64,000 nt of DNA from Pythium myriotylum (Eukaryota; Oomycota; Peronosporomycetes; Pythiales; Pythiaceae): positions 3,288,501 to 3,352,500 of the forward strand of contig JALJCQ010000030.1 in the NCBI GenBank assembly GCA_023091665.1, written 5' to 3'. The position numbers and the translations under genes are program-made. Shown one piece after another: positions 22,398-33,698 of the stretch; the first letter of the stretch is position 1; each line of letters begins with the position of its first letter. The notes below the pieces were generated by a model. The model was not told where the DNA came from. It worked only from the letters and a program-made list of their open reading frames with translations, and did not search any database.

Positions 22398-22682
22398 GTT
22401 ACAAATTCGCCAATTTGCTCGAAAAAAAAAGAAAACAAGAAAAATTTCGAAAGATTACGGCCGTGGTAAAGGCGCGAATCTCGGTTCTCTAAAAATAGGT
22501 CGAATTAGCCCCCGACACCGCATGCTAACCCAACATGGAAGAGGGGGGTACGCGTTAACTTATCCGAAACCTCGTGAACCGCTCCAAAAAGACCCCGAGT
22601 GGCGCCAACGCCAACGCCCACGCCAACATCCGCGCGGGGGTGGCCGGCGCCAACGCCAACGCACTCTCCACCCGACGGCAAC

Positions 22683-25600
22683 ATGCGCACGCCGACTCCC
22701 ACGCCGAGGCCTCCGCGCACGCCGTCGTCTCGGCGCGCAGACGGCGCGAGCGCCGCGGCCTCGACGCCCGCGGAACGGCTCGCCGACGAGCTGCTCGGCA
22801 CGCCGTCGCGCGGGCTCGGAGACCGCCAGGAAGCCTTCGAATCGGCGCGCAAAAAGTTCGCCATGTACGGCAAGCAGAACGCCCACGTGAGCCACTACTC
22901 GCCCGATCTCCAGACGCAGCGGGCGCCCAAGAGGCAGCCGAGTGCAGCGCCCGTCGCGCGACGCGCCGTCGACTGGGGCGACAGCGACGCGGCCGCGAAC
23001 GCCTCGGCGCTGCAGAACACCGTGCTGCTGCAGGAGAACGGCGAGCTCGCGACGCAGCTGGACGACGTCGAGTACCACTTGGACGGCATCCTCGCGCGCC
23101 CGGGGCTCGGTGGAGCCGACGCGGACGAGCGCGGCTACGCCGTCGCCGCGAGCGTCGTCGCGCTGGCGAGACTGCTGCTCGTGGGACAGATCCAGACCGC
23201 GATCAAGGTCTCCAGCCATAGCGCGCAGCTGTACGCGAGGCTGCGAGACGTGCTGCTGCTGCTCAAGGCGCTCGACCACCGCATGCTCAAGTTGTCGGTG
23301 GCTGTGCTGGCGTTTCTTCTGACCACGAGCGCCGAGGCGGATGAGTTTTTCAGTGAGGATGTGATCGATGCCGTCGCTGCTGCCTTGGAGAAAGAATCCA
23401 GACGACTGGGAGCGAGCTCGTCCGAGTCTCGCGAGACGTCGAAGCTCGCCTCGGCGAGCGTCGATGGTGATAGCAAGACGCCGTTGAAGAAGTCGTTCTT
23501 GAAAAGGAAAAAAAGTGGCCCAAGTCTACTGCGGCGTGCATCTTCGTCCACTGATGACGCATTTGGCGATGGTGTTGACGGTGACGTGACCGCGGCCAAC
23601 CACGCACGTGTCTTCGCTCAGCGGGATGAGCAACTCTCAGATGATCTTCGCCGTCTGCTCGAGGGGCATGACGTCTTTATCGTTGACGGGGAGGCTCAAC
23701 TCTCTATCCCTGACTTGCTATGCATGCTGCTCCACAACATACTGCAGATCGGTGGAGGGACGACAAATGAGCCTTCAGACAATTCCTCAACAACGGCTGA
23801 GAGAAAGCAATCCGTTCGTCGGTTTCATCAGCGCCAGGATCTTGCAGGAACGACGTTTGCGACGATTATATCACGCAAGCAGCAGCTCATCAGAAACGGG
23901 TGCTTGGACGATCTTCTTCGCCTCCTAGAGCTTCGCTTCAACTCCATTCGAAGTGACCTGGCATCGGATGTGCTTCAGATCTCTGTCAGTGTTGAGCTGG
24001 CGAATGCGTTTCAACGACTGCGCACGATGTTACGCGTGTTAGATCAGGCATCCTTCCTCGCCAGCGATGTGCAGTTGCACATATCCAAAGACGAAACGAT
24101 ATTTCGTGTAACGATGAAGATCGTGGAGTCGCTCAGTCTGCTTGCGTGGAGCTACAAGTCGAGGAGGAAATGGCTGACCGATCCAGCCTTCATGCAGCTC
24201 ATTGTGGATGTCTTGATGGCTTCGCTCCGGGTGATAATCAATCTTTCGCATCAGAATGAAGACGCAAACCTGCATATCGCCAACTTACGTGGTGTGAACG
24301 TCTTGTTCCTCGCCTTCTGTAAGCTGTGGGGTACCACAGAACTCATCCAAGCAAGTGGCAGATCATCTGAGCATCTTGATATGGAAGAACGTGCCATCTA
24401 CGATGCGCACCTCCTGCTTCTTAGCGCGATTACAAATTGTGTCGAGTACTCGGAAGAAAATCGCATGCTCTTATCCAAGCTGGACCTTGCAAAAACGCCG
24501 TTGGAAGGTCTCGAAGCATTTCGCTCCTCCTCTCCGTGTAGTCTCCTCGTCTCGTTTTTCATCACCAAAGTGCAGTCGTACCTTCATCTGATCCGGATGA
24601 GTGACAGCCAACATCAATTGGATGGTGAATCGTGGGTCCCAGAGGATGTAATCTTGGGCGGATGCACTTCTCTGCTGCTCGGCTGCATGATGAAGGATTC
24701 TTCGTACAACTCTGCAATCATTCTTGGTGCTCTTCCCGATGGCTCCCCACGTTTGCTTCTGCGTGCGTTAAGTGCTTTTGTCGCCCTCCACTCGCAAATC
24801 GGGGCGCTTACTCCCGAGGTTGGGAAGTCAGTACTTGAAGTGGAGAAATTGCTAAAGTCGTTTATGTTTGATGGAGGGGAGTCTCCAGCTAAGGCGGTGG
24901 CCGCGAGGACCTCCAATCGCCTTTCTCCAAGCGAGACTGGTCGCTTCAGCGAACCATCTAGGATGGACACTGAGATAACTCTCAGGGTTAAGGCTCCAGG
25001 ATCTTCAGAAAAGGGAGCCGACAGATCCAAAACGGTTATTGAAGACGTCAACGACGTCGACATGGACGAGGAATCGCAGCGCTCCCAACCTAGTCAGCAA
25101 TCATTGAGGAGCCCGCCAGCCTCCGCTTTCAAGCTGCAGCGATTCACTCGTATCTGTTCAAATGTCGATGATTCGGACGACGTCGTTAGCGATATAGATC
25201 CTTCTCCAGTGAAGAAGAAGCGATCCACGCCAACTCAGTCGACTCAATCGCGATCAGTCGGAAAGCCAGTGGTGACTTTGAATGCAACAGTCACCCTCAC
25301 GCCTGCCCGTCGTGTGTCAGACTCGGCGATCACTAGAAATGAACTCGACAAATCACCCGCAAGATCCTCAACTCAACGACGTCTCAAGCGAACGCGGCGG
25401 CTTGTGAGCGATCTTGAGGCCGAGTTTATGAAGATCGGCAATCGAGTGAGCTTGGAGATCAATGCTGCGGGGATGCAAACATCAACAGAGGATATCGGTG
25501 AAGGTGACAATGTGGATTTCTCGCAAGACCTATTCGCAAGTGAGGACTCCAAATCTGTGCTGTCGACTCCCGCGAAGCCAACAAGAACGGTGAAAGCGAG

Positions 25601-25766
25601 TAGTGCGGAAAAGACCCCTAGTGTGACTAGAACTTTCAAGAAAACTGCAGATGCAATGTCAACTCCGATAACTCACAAGCGGAAAGTGAAAGCCTCCCCA
25701 TCCAAGTCCATCAAGAAAAGTGCTGCTCAAACCCACAATGACGCGATCTTTGATTTTCCGGGGTGA
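22683..25766 (+). CDS. WAPL: WAPL-domain protein (cohesin release factor homologue)
   Basis: A single-exon frame of 1027 aa from the first ATG (22683). A Thr/Pro-rich N-terminus with short basic motifs leads to a helical repeat region, residues about 130-730, whose start (LDDVEYHLDGIL ... ASVVALARLLLVGQIQTAIK ... LLLKALDHRMLKLSVAVLAFLL) has the WAPL C-terminal-domain pattern. WAPL opens the cohesin ring in complex with PDS5 and removes it from chromosomes in prophase. The last 280 residues are charged, Ser-rich and basic (PSPVKKKRSTP, SPSKSIKKS), fitting a nuclear protein with CDK-type sites. Its stop lies 18 bp from the stop of the convergent neighbour. Confidence 0.75.
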   Translation: MRTPTPTPRPPRTPSSRRADGASAAASTPAERLADELLGTPSRGLGDRQEAFESARKKFAMYGKQNAHVSHYSPDLQTQRAPKRQPSAAPVARRAVDWGDSDAAANASALQNTVLLQENGELATQLDDVEYHLDGILARPGLGGADADERGYAVAASVVALARLLLVGQIQTAIKVSSHSAQLYARLRDVLLLLKALDHRMLKLSVAVLAFLLTTSAEADEFFSEDVIDAVAAALEKESRRLGASSSESRETSKLASASVDGDSKTPLKKSFLKRKKSGPSLLRRASSSTDDAFGDGVDGDVTAANHARVFAQRDEQLSDDLRRLLEGHDVFIVDGEAQLSIPDLLCMLLHNILQIGGGTTNEPSDNSSTTAERKQSVRRFHQRQDLAGTTFATIISRKQQLIRNGCLDDLLRLLELRFNSIRSDLASDVLQISVSVELANAFQRLRTMLRVLDQASFLASDVQLHISKDETIFRVTMKIVESLSLLAWSYKSRRKWLTDPAFMQLIVDVLMASLRVIINLSHQNEDANLHIANLRGVNVLFLAFCKLWGTTELIQASGRSSEHLDMEERAIYDAHLLLLSAITNCVEYSEENRMLLSKLDLAKTPLEGLEAFRSSSPCSLLVSFFITKVQSYLHLIRMSDSQHQLDGESWVPEDVILGGCTSLLLGCMMKDSSYNSAIILGALPDGSPRLLLRALSAFVALHSQIGALTPEVGKSVLEVEKLLKSFMFDGGESPAKAVAARTSNRLSPSETGRFSEPSRMDTEITLRVKAPGSSEKGADRSKTVIEDVNDVDMDEESQRSQPSQQSLRSPPASAFKLQRFTRICSNVDDSDDVVSDIDPSPVKKKRSTPTQSTQSRSVGKPVVTLNATVTLTPARRVSDSAITRNELDKSPARSSTQRRLKRTRRLVSDLEAEFMKIGNRVSLEINAAGMQTSTEDIGEGDNVDFSQDLFASEDSKSVLSTPAKPTRTVKASSAEKTPSVTRTFKKTADAMSTPITHKRKVKASPSKSIKKSAAQTHNDAIFDFPG

Positions 25767-25784
25767 CACCATTGAGTAAGACCG

Positions 25785-27002
25785 TTATTCGAGCTGCTGG
25801 ATTGACTGGATTGTGCGTGCTCGGTAGACAGTCTTCCACAATTTGAAAATTACCCATGCGTCTGGGATCTCATTGCCATCGTTCGAAGTATTCGTGCTAC
25901 TAAGATTGGCTAGATGTTCGCATACGCGTTTGAAACCCGATCTTACGATTCGCTGCTGAAGAAGCTTTTGCGCGATTGACATATCGCCGTTTGCTTCAAT
26001 GAGTGCTAGCACGTTTAATTGATCTAACCCTTCATCGCGCCGTTTTCCGAGGCAACTATCGCTCGCATCTGCCACTTCAAGGGGCGCTGAAGATACCGTC
26101 CTCTGTAGTTCGTGGCTCCCCGGCGCAAAGATGTGCATGCGTAACTCTCTACGCCGAAGTTCAGCTTGTTCTTTGTCGTGCTTCAGCTTCGCCTTGGCAG
26201 CAGCACTCATACCACGTAGTTTCGCTCCTGATTGACCTGTGCTTCCTCTACTCATACTGTCGCGGCGTCCAGACCTTGCGGATTTCTGGCGTGTCTTCGG
26301 GCGTGCCATATCAACCAGTCGCATCAGCACGAGTATGATAGCGTTATTCGTGATTCCTATAGCATGGGATTTGACCAGTTGTCGTTCCATGTCGATCTGC
26401 TTCTGTGTCTTGGGCTTCGGTGGTATGTTGTGTACGCCGTAGAACTGCGAAGGGCTCTTGCAAATCGCTTTAGGGTCTCGTATACACCAAGTTGACTTTG
26501 CACGAGCTGCGACTTTAAACTCCTCGACCTTTGCTTCGAACGCGAGCAGGTCCACGTGCTTCTTGTAGATCGCCTCGAGCTTTGAGCGCACAATAGCAAA
26601 TGAGATTGTTCGCTCGCGGAGTCGGTATTTCACGTAGCTCCCGACACTCTCCATCTCCTTGTCGTTGGAGCAACACGCCAGGATCGTAGCGAGAGACCGC
26701 AGGAACGGGCGCTTTTCCAAGCAATGCTCGGTGGTCTTGAGTCCGATTAGCAGGTCAGCCTTGGTGACAAGTCGGTGCTCATCAAACCGAGTGACCGCCT
26801 CGATCTCGTCGCGCTGATTGCCAGTATGCTCATCGTGATAAGTTTTCACGTTCCGAGCATGTTGTCTCTCGTGGTCCAGCTTGGCAATTGCTGCTTCGTC
26901 GTACTGCTTAAAGATGCGCCAAAACGCACTGCGCACAAGTGCCGTGTCCCATTCAAGCGATTGATCTGGTGTGCGCCAGTCCACCTGTGTATGGAGCACC
27001 AT
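25785..27002 (-). CDS. Hypothetical protein (405 aa)
   Basis: ATG at 27002 gives 405 aa in one exon. The N-terminal 160 residues are helical with acidic turns (FDEHRLVTKADLLIGL is reminiscent of an EF-hand-like helix-loop-helix but lacks clear calcium ligands). A basic middle (RPKTRQKSARSGRR, AAAKAKLKHDKEQAELRRRELR) looks like a coiled coil, and the end (KLWKTVYRARTIQSIQQ) resembles a degenerate IQ motif. No signal peptide or membrane segment. It shares a 125-bp intergenic region with the CCZ1 gene. I do not recognise it. Confidence 0.65.
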   Translation of the reverse strand: MVLHTQVDWRTPDQSLEWDTALVRSAFWRIFKQYDEAAIAKLDHERQHARNVKTYHDEHTGNQRDEIEAVTRFDEHRLVTKADLLIGLKTTEHCLEKRPFLRSLATILACCSNDKEMESVGSYVKYRLRERTISFAIVRSKLEAIYKKHVDLLAFEAKVEEFKVAARAKSTWCIRDPKAICKSPSQFYGVHNIPPKPKTQKQIDMERQLVKSHAIGITNNAIILVLMRLVDMARPKTRQKSARSGRRDSMSRGSTGQSGAKLRGMSAAAKAKLKHDKEQAELRRRELRMHIFAPGSHELQRTVSSAPLEVADASDSCLGKRRDEGLDQLNVLALIEANGDMSIAQKLLQQRIVRSGFKRVCEHLANLSSTNTSNDGNEIPDAWVIFKLWKTVYRARTIQSIQQLE

Positions 27003-27127
27003 GGCTGTTCCCCACGTTAGAAATGTCGGTGACGTGAAAGGTCGTCGTTTACTTTGTGTTGGTTCCAATACTGGACTTGTCCTACTTGAAGCGCGGCGCC
27101 TGACCTAGATCTTCTCCAAAACAAACG
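27003..27127. promoter_or_regulatory. Compact bidirectional promoter
   Basis: Only 125 bp separate the ATGs of the 405-aa gene (minus) and the CCZ1 homologue (plus), so both core promoters must lie here or in the coding ends. No full Inr/FPR match is visible. Confidence 0.5.
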
Positions 27128-29075
27128 ATGGAAGTGTCTGCGCTTGAGGTGCTGCTCCTGGACACGACAGAGAAGGAAGGGGAGGATAACAAGCTCTTGC
27201 ACACGTGTGAGCATGGCTCCTTCACGCCGTCGCGGTGGAGCGAGCTGCGCGGGGTCTTTGCTGCCGCCATGGGGACGATGAAGAGCGTCGTTGGAGAACC
27301 ATTGGCTGTTGCTCACTTCGTCCACACGGATACGAGCGACGCAAGAACCTTAGTCGGTTTCGTTGACTTGAATGAAGTGCTGTTCGTGATGGTGTTTGCC
27401 AAGTGCACAGTTCCTGAACAGATCGTTCAGGTGAGCCTGCCATGTTTGACTGAACAACAGTATGCTTTCTTAAAAATTCTGGCGGTTAGTACTACACGCA
27501 GTCAAGTTGCGAGCTGCTTGTGAGTTTGCTGGGTTATCCGGAAAGTAAACTCCAAGCTTGGCAGGCAAAAGGACGGGATCCAGACATCCAAACCAGGGTG
27601 ACGCGTATCTGCCAAGGATTTTTCACATGTATCCGACGTGGTAGGCATCAATCACATAGATAAAGTGCCCCTGAGCTCGACTCACTTATGGAACGATCAG
27701 ATCTGCGCTTTGAGACGCACTTGCAGTTTGCATTCAATGGTTTTGTGCCCGCGGTGACCTATCCGCTGGAGACCATGGTGCGCCCGAATGTGTTGGAAGT
27801 AATAATGCTCAGCTTGAGTCATGACGAGCTCATCGACGATGTTCGTAGGCACGACTATCGGCATTTCAAGTGGTCGAGTCTCAAGTCGAGTCGGTACGAA
27901 ATTGTGACTGAAACACGAAAGCATGAATCTGACAGTGCATCGGGTGCTGCAGTATGATCTCGTCGGGTGTGCTCTATTCTATTGCAAATCCCTCGTTTAC
28001 GCAAAGACGACACCACCGATCCTCAAGATTCTGAACCAATGGTTACTTGGTGAAGAGTTTGACGAAGAAGCCGAGTCAGGTATCAGGTCTCGCTACGGGA
28101 TTAGTTTCCACTGCGTAATCTTCTATTCTTGTACTTGAAGGAGATGACGTCTCATTGAAGCTCTTCACGTGGTTCGATGCTCACTATTCGCTGTATGGCC
28201 CATTTCCACCGAATCAATCTCTTTTGCGCATCCACTACGGCGAGGTATGTTCTCAATCTAACAACTTACGGGTATGTGAAATGTCGCCATGTTGACTTTT
28301 TTGTTGTTGTTGCGAATAGCTCCACGGTTTCTACCTCGTTCGCCACACGGACAGCAACGTTTTCGAGCCGTTCAAGTCGAACCCAAAGACGCTTGTTTCG
28401 ACAGAGGATCTAGCGGAACTTCTAGAGTTTGTGGATACGAAGCTCCAACCATACTATGCGAACTATCTCCAGGCTCGCCGAAATGAACTGGTGCCCGACA
28501 AGGCAATGTGGTTCACGGTCGTGCTGGACAAAGTGCGCCACACGATGCACGGGTTCCGGCCACTTGAGCTATTCGATCCTTGTGGGACCGCGTCGCCCGC
28601 AACACCAGATCAGTCAGTGTGGCGATCCATGCTTGAGAGCTTAATCGTCGAGAGCTCTGAATCATTTCAGCATAGAGACTATCTCCGCGAGAATTATGAG
28701 TCAACCATAGAAGATGAATCCCCTGCACACTTTAACCGCTGGGTTCCTCGCGTAAAGCTCGACTTCGAGAAGCATGACAACCTGCTCATCCGTCCTATCC
28801 CACCAGAAGATGACGAGGGTGCCGATTTGTCATCGGAGGAACCCCAGATCTTTCCTCCCATCTGGCACCAACTAGAACGGGAAGCAGCCGCAGCAAAGAA
28901 TTATCCGGGTGGTGAGCTCCAACAAGAGGCGTCACGAGTATGTCTTCCAGATGGGCGTTTCATCTGGGTTGTCGGAAACTACTACGAAGCATTTGATCTT
29001 CTTGGTGTCTGTGATGACGAGGTCCCGTTCGAACGACTTGAACAAGAAATGGAGTCGCTGGTGCGAATCGACTGA
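27128..29075 (+). CDS. CCZ1: CCZ1 homologue, subunit of the Mon1-Ccz1 Rab7 exchange factor
   Basis: Six exons: 27128-27430, 27502-27640, 27701-27903, 27953-28079, 28141-28244 and 28320-29075; introns of 49-75 bp; 543 aa. The parts line up with the known order in CCZ1: a first longin-like segment (LEVLLLDTTEKEGEDNKLL, as in 'FxxYNP...EEENKILFY'), SCELLVSLLGYPESKL (as in 'SCDLLDIFGG'), YDLVGCALFYCKSLVY (as in 'YTAFLYNDQLIW'), a central HGFYLVRHTDSNVF, and a C-terminal IWVVGNYYEAFDLLGV (as in 'YWVVGKKSDRRELYVI'). CCZ1 with MON1 activates Rab7 on late endosomes and vacuoles. The exon joins keep the frame at each step. The stop is 9 bp from that of the convergent membralin gene. Confidence 0.8.
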
Positions 29076-29084
29076 TACGAAGCT

Positions 29085-30781
29085 TCACCGAAGGACGATG
29101 GGTTGGCGGTGGGTGTGGTTTGTCGTCATGTCTGGCCCAGTCAAGAATGCCGGCAGTTCGAAGCAGTTGGTGAAGAAGATAGTGGTGTGAAAGAGAGCCA
29201 TCCCGAACAGGACGAGCCCAAAGTGCGAAAATCCGAAGGGGAAGGCTGCAAGATAGATGTGGAGCAGCGCGAACCATCCGAAGAAGAGCGGAGGGTAGAA
29301 GAGCTGCGAGAGCTTGGAGCGCGCGCTAACAGAACAGCATTATTAGCAACTTCTCCTTGACAGTTGAGCCCGATGATTTTTTCTAGTCGTACCAAAAGAT
29401 CGAGTAGCTTTCACCCAAACTGACGACAATGAGCATGCCGAACGCAAGCAGATAATCCTTGTACAATTCCATGAGGAAGAACATCATACCCAACTACACG
29501 ACAAATTCATGGCCTGTCAGTTCGATGGACATTATCGAGGAGTTGTTCGATCTTGGTGAGCGTACCGCAACCGGAACTAGCATTAGCGATTGCGCGCAGT
29601 GGGCACCGAGAGCTCTCGTATAGTTAACGTGGTCTTCGAGATGATCGACGTGATGACCCACGAGATCTAAGCATACAAAAAAGCTTACGAGTCAGGCTTC
29701 CCGTAATGTATACACAACGCTACACCGGCGTACCAATATAAGTGAGCAATCTCGTATGTGACTCGTGAATCAAGAAGGCCACGACCCCGACGCACACAAA
29801 AAAGAGCGAGATACACAGGTAGAACGTCTGAAGCTTGAGCATGAGCCGCTTCAACCACTTCAAAGATATTGCCTCTGTCAGTCACTTTTTCTCATACAAA
29901 CCACCCAGCACATGAATCCTCACCGTCGCTTTCATCGCCTGCGTTGTGAACGCACCGAAGCCCACGTCATGGACGCGCCCGGTGGCTTCGTTGAGCAGCA
30001 CGCCGTCGCCGCCTCGCCATTTGAGCAGGTGGTTTAGCACGATCGTGTCGTAGCCGAGCGCGCGGTCGAGGAAAACGTCCCATAGCGGCGAGCTCTGGCC
30101 GATCCATCGAAGGTCAAAGCACGCGCTTGAGCGCGGCACGACCACGAGTGGCACGTCTCGTTGCTGGAGGTTGAGCTGCCGACGGATCGCCGGCTCGTCG
30201 AGCAGCGATAGGAACCCACGCTGCGATGCAAACACGAACGACGCGAGTGGGAGCATCTCGCGAGCCACGCACGTGCGGTCGTTCGGCGCGCACGGATTCG
30301 CTGGGATCACCTAATAGCAGCAGCAATGCACTGCTCATGAGACCGAGACAGCTACAGCAATGCGAGGCATCACCACGTTGCTGCGCACCTGGATGCGAAG
30401 GAGATGCACGTCGCTGGGCGGCCACCGGGAGATCTGCGGCGGCAGAAACGGCGCGAGACACGTCTCGTTACTGCCGCCGATGAAGCTCACGTGGAGCAGC
30501 GCGAAGAGCGCGAGCGCGTGGAGCACGACAACGAACGACGCCGTCTCGACGTGGCGACGCGTCTAACGGAGGCCCCCGGGCGTCATTTCGGACCGGAAAC
30601 CCGCGAGCAGCGAGCGCGCGCGTACCTGCGGCGACGTGGCGCAGTGGATGCGGCGCAAGAGCCGCGCGTAGAGCGCAAAGTGCGCGCGCGCGACGCGGTC
30701 TTCTCGCTCCATCGAGGCGGCTTCCTTTTCCCAGTCGATGGGTGTCTCATGCTCACACACACACACGGGGATCACTGCCAT
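29085..30781 (-). CDS. Membralin homologue (ER membrane protein, ERAD component)
   Basis: Seven minus-strand exons, 30781-30626, 30562-30389, 30310-29924, 29872-29734, 29666-29566, 29493-29393 and 29325-29085, give 432 aa with every phase consistent. Landmarks of membralin appear in order: an N-terminal membrane segment (VVVLHALALFALLHVSFI) followed by NETCL; an ER-lumenal domain with RGFLSLLDE, then DVPLVVVP, LDRALGYDTIVLN; then several membrane segments including MMFFLMELYKDYLLAFGML, and near the end FHTTIFFTNCFELPAFL, matching membralin's 'QHSMIYFFHHYELPAIL'. In animals membralin works with ER ubiquitin ligases in removing membrane proteins. The start is the longest ATG; 30712 is an alternative. 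The animal protein's long C-terminal tail is missing. Confidence 0.8.
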
Positions 30782-31023
30782 CAAGTACCACCTACTTCTG
30801 GAACGACATCCTTCAATATCACCTGATTCTGCGAAAACCACCACCTGCTTGAAGTTTTCGTGGAACCCATCTGGTCCCCGTGAAAAACCTCTGTTATAGC
30901 ATATCTCCCCTCTGTTATGTAACACAGCATGGGGTACGACGCTTGTACTGTTACGCTCCTACAAAGTACGATGTGGCGCTGGACGCATTCTCCGAGGCGC
31001 CATTTTTTCCGCCAGCGTCGAAA
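30782..31023. promoter_or_regulatory. Shared promoter of membralin and the gp78-like ligase gene
   Basis: A 242-bp divergent intergenic region between two ERAD genes. On the plus strand GCATTCTCC (about 30985) and CCATTTTTTCC (about 31000-31010) resemble oomycete Inr and FPR elements just before the ligase ATG. A (CA)n run lies at the membralin end, inside or next to its 5' part. Confidence 0.5.
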
Positions 31024-33207
31024 ATGGACCGCGCCGCGCCGCCGCCGCCGCCGCAGGTCGAGCGCCTCGTCTCCTTCTTCTCCGGCGGGCGCTACGTCTT
31101 CTTCTCGGTCGCCGCGACGGTCGTCGCGCTCGCCGCCACCTACCAGGCCATTCTCGACCAGGAGCTCATCGCCGGGGACCAATCGGACGCCGCGGACGCG
31201 CGCGGGGACCAATCCCGATGGCCGCGGTTCACCAAGGAGCTCCTGAGCTCGCGTCTGAGCTCCACGGTGCGGCCTTTCTCACCCCTGAGATCTCTCTCTC
31301 ACTTTCTTTCGTTGTCGCTCACTCGATGGATGGGCAGATCGTGCTCCACTTCTACTTCGTCGTGCTCTACCACGTCTTCTTGGGCGTGACGCATCTCTGC
31401 TTCGGCGCGATCCGCCGGCCGGAGATCCAGGTGCGTCCCACGCGAACCGAACGGGATTTGGTTTTATTTTTTCATCGGCCGTGTCGGTGGACTCATGGTC
31501 TCGTGTTGCCAACCCAGCAAACCAAGGAGACGATTCTCCACTTCCTGCTCATGCGCAGCCTCCTGCTCGCGAGCACGATCGGCGCCTCGCAGTCCAAGCC
31601 GCCCGTTGAGCTGCTGCTCATCTGGCTCTCGGTCGTTGCGTTCCTGCGCGGCGTGCTCTCGATCTGCAATGCGCGCTTCGACTATGTGAGTTGCATTCCG
31701 TGTCGAGTCCCAATGGTTGCGCCTTCGCAAAACGTTTACTAACGTGTAATCCGGCCCTTTCTTTGTGCGTAGCTGCTCACCAGGCCCATGACGCGCGCCG
31801 CCGAGTTCCACCGCCTTGCGATCACGTTGCTCGCTATCATGGTCGCGAACGTCGCAGTGGCTGCAGTCTCAACGGTCGCCGGCGTCTTCTCGTCCACGGT
31901 CGTGCACCTCACGTGGTTCGAGGCCTCGCTGTTTCTCATCAAGGCTTCGCAGCTCGGTACAAAAGTCGTGTTCCACGTCTTCGACGTCGGCAACGTCGCT
32001 GAGAACGGGCTCGAAAAGGGCGAGCTCTACTTGCTGTTACTGCAAACCACGCTCAGCGGCGCGCACCTCGTGCAGCTTGTTGTCTATTACCTCTACATCA
32101 TCAGCGTTGACCACTTTCGCGTCAGCTTCCTCGACTTTATTCTCATTCTGAACGTGAAGACCGCGACAGTGGAGCTGCTGGAAAAGATCAAGCAAGTTCA
32201 GACTTACCAACAAGTCGTCGTGGAGCTGGATCAGCTGTTCCCAGATGCGTCACCCGAGGAGCTCGCAGCTGTGCAGGATGATGTCTGCGTCATTTGCCTC
32301 AAGCCCATGGATGTCCACGCCAAGAAACTCCAGTGCGGCCATCTTTTCCACCGCTTTTGCCTGCGCCAATGTCTTCAGAAGGCGTCGGTTGGCGATTCCT
32401 TTGCGACCATGGACCGCGCGAACCGACCTGCAGCAGCTGGACGAGGCGGTGCTCCAGCCACGCCCTCTCAGAATTCAGCTCGTCCTCGGGCAGGCGTGGC
32501 TCATTTCCGATGCCCTCTGTGCAGAAAATCTGTGTCAGCAGAGAAAGAGCGTCCTCCGGTCGACCAGTCAAGCATTGCGGACCAGCTTCGCAATACGTCC
32601 GACCAAGATAACGCTGGTGGTCCAGAGGTAAACCAAGGAGCGCAAGAACAGGCGGATGGTGGCGCTGCACCACCGCCACCTGCCCCGGACGCTGCGCGAG
32701 AAAATGTGCTCCGCATCAGCAGTACGTCGACTATTCTTGTTTTGTGATGACAACGGGATGTTCACTAACGTGTGTCTTCTGATGCCAGCCGAGTTTTTAT
32801 CCAACTGGGTACCGTTCGTGCCGAACCTGGCGTTTGAGATCGTGCGACCACCGACAGCCGCGCCTTTCACGATCACGGAGGAGATGGTTCATCGTGTTTT
32901 GGACGTGTTCCCTCAGTACTCTCCGGAGACCATCCGTCAAGATCTCATGCGAACTCGGTCGCCTGAGCGCACGATCGAACGGATTATCAGTGGAAGATTG
33001 CAAGATCAGCCGACAGCACTGGACGCTGACGGCTTTGACGGTGGTGGGCAGCCAGATCTGCTCGATGACGATCTTCGGTGGGATCTGTCGACTTTGTGGG
33101 ATGCCTTGTGGGGAAACCCACTCCCTGGCCGAGACGTGTCGCCCCCCAACAGCCCACGGCGAAGACACGTGGATCCTCCGCGTCGAATAGACGACGGAGC
33201 GCAGTGA
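31024..33207 (+). CDS. gp78/AMFR-like ER ubiquitin ligase (multi-pass membrane, RING, CUE)
   Basis: Five exons, 31024-31266, 31338-31430, 31518-31685, 31773-32721 and 32789-33207, give 623 aa. About six to eight membrane segments fill residues 20-300. Then comes a RING-H2 beginning CVICLKPMDVHAKKLQCGHLFHRFC and closing with CPLC; the two halves are separated by about 50 residues instead of the usual 10-15. The last exon carries a CUE domain (TEEMVHRVLDVFPQYSPETIRQDLMRT), which binds ubiquitin. Membrane domain, RING and CUE in this order define the gp78/AMFR class, which ubiquitinates misfolded proteins at the ER. No C-terminal VCP-binding motif is obvious. Divergent partner of membralin. Confidence 0.85.
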
Positions 33208-33698
33208 GCTACGACTAGAGTGTTTTGAATTGCATGGTATTTATTCGTGTTGAATTTGCACGGTTGGCCCAGAAGTGGCTCACGTCTCTTGTAGGATGGC
33301 TTGGTGTTTGCCGAAGCAGTGAGACTAGTGCACACCAACGGCAAGAAAGAGTGCGACAAAAAGTGCGACGCGACACCCAGTACTAAACGACCAATTGCTC
33401 TTTAATCACGTGCAAGAGAAACGAACATGACAAAGGGACGAGGAATTGTCCTCCGCGTGCTCTCTTCAACGAACGGCCATCGACCGCACAGTGTATCGAT
33501 TCATCCCATGGGACAAGACGTCCAAGCCTTGCTCGTCAGACCTGTACCTGTGTACCTGATCTGAAACGAGGACATCGTCCTGTCTCGACGCATAGATGAC
33601 GCCGCATGCGAGCATGCACCACCTGTAGAAGAGAACGCATGGCGCTTGAGGCTGCCTGGTAGTCCCCAGTTCCCGATCCACTGTCTACAGTCCAAATC
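33208..33698. other. Intergenic region
   Basis: 491 bp with no supported gene; the 3' end of the ligase transcript and the promoter of the next gene. Nothing notable seen. Confidence 0.4.
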
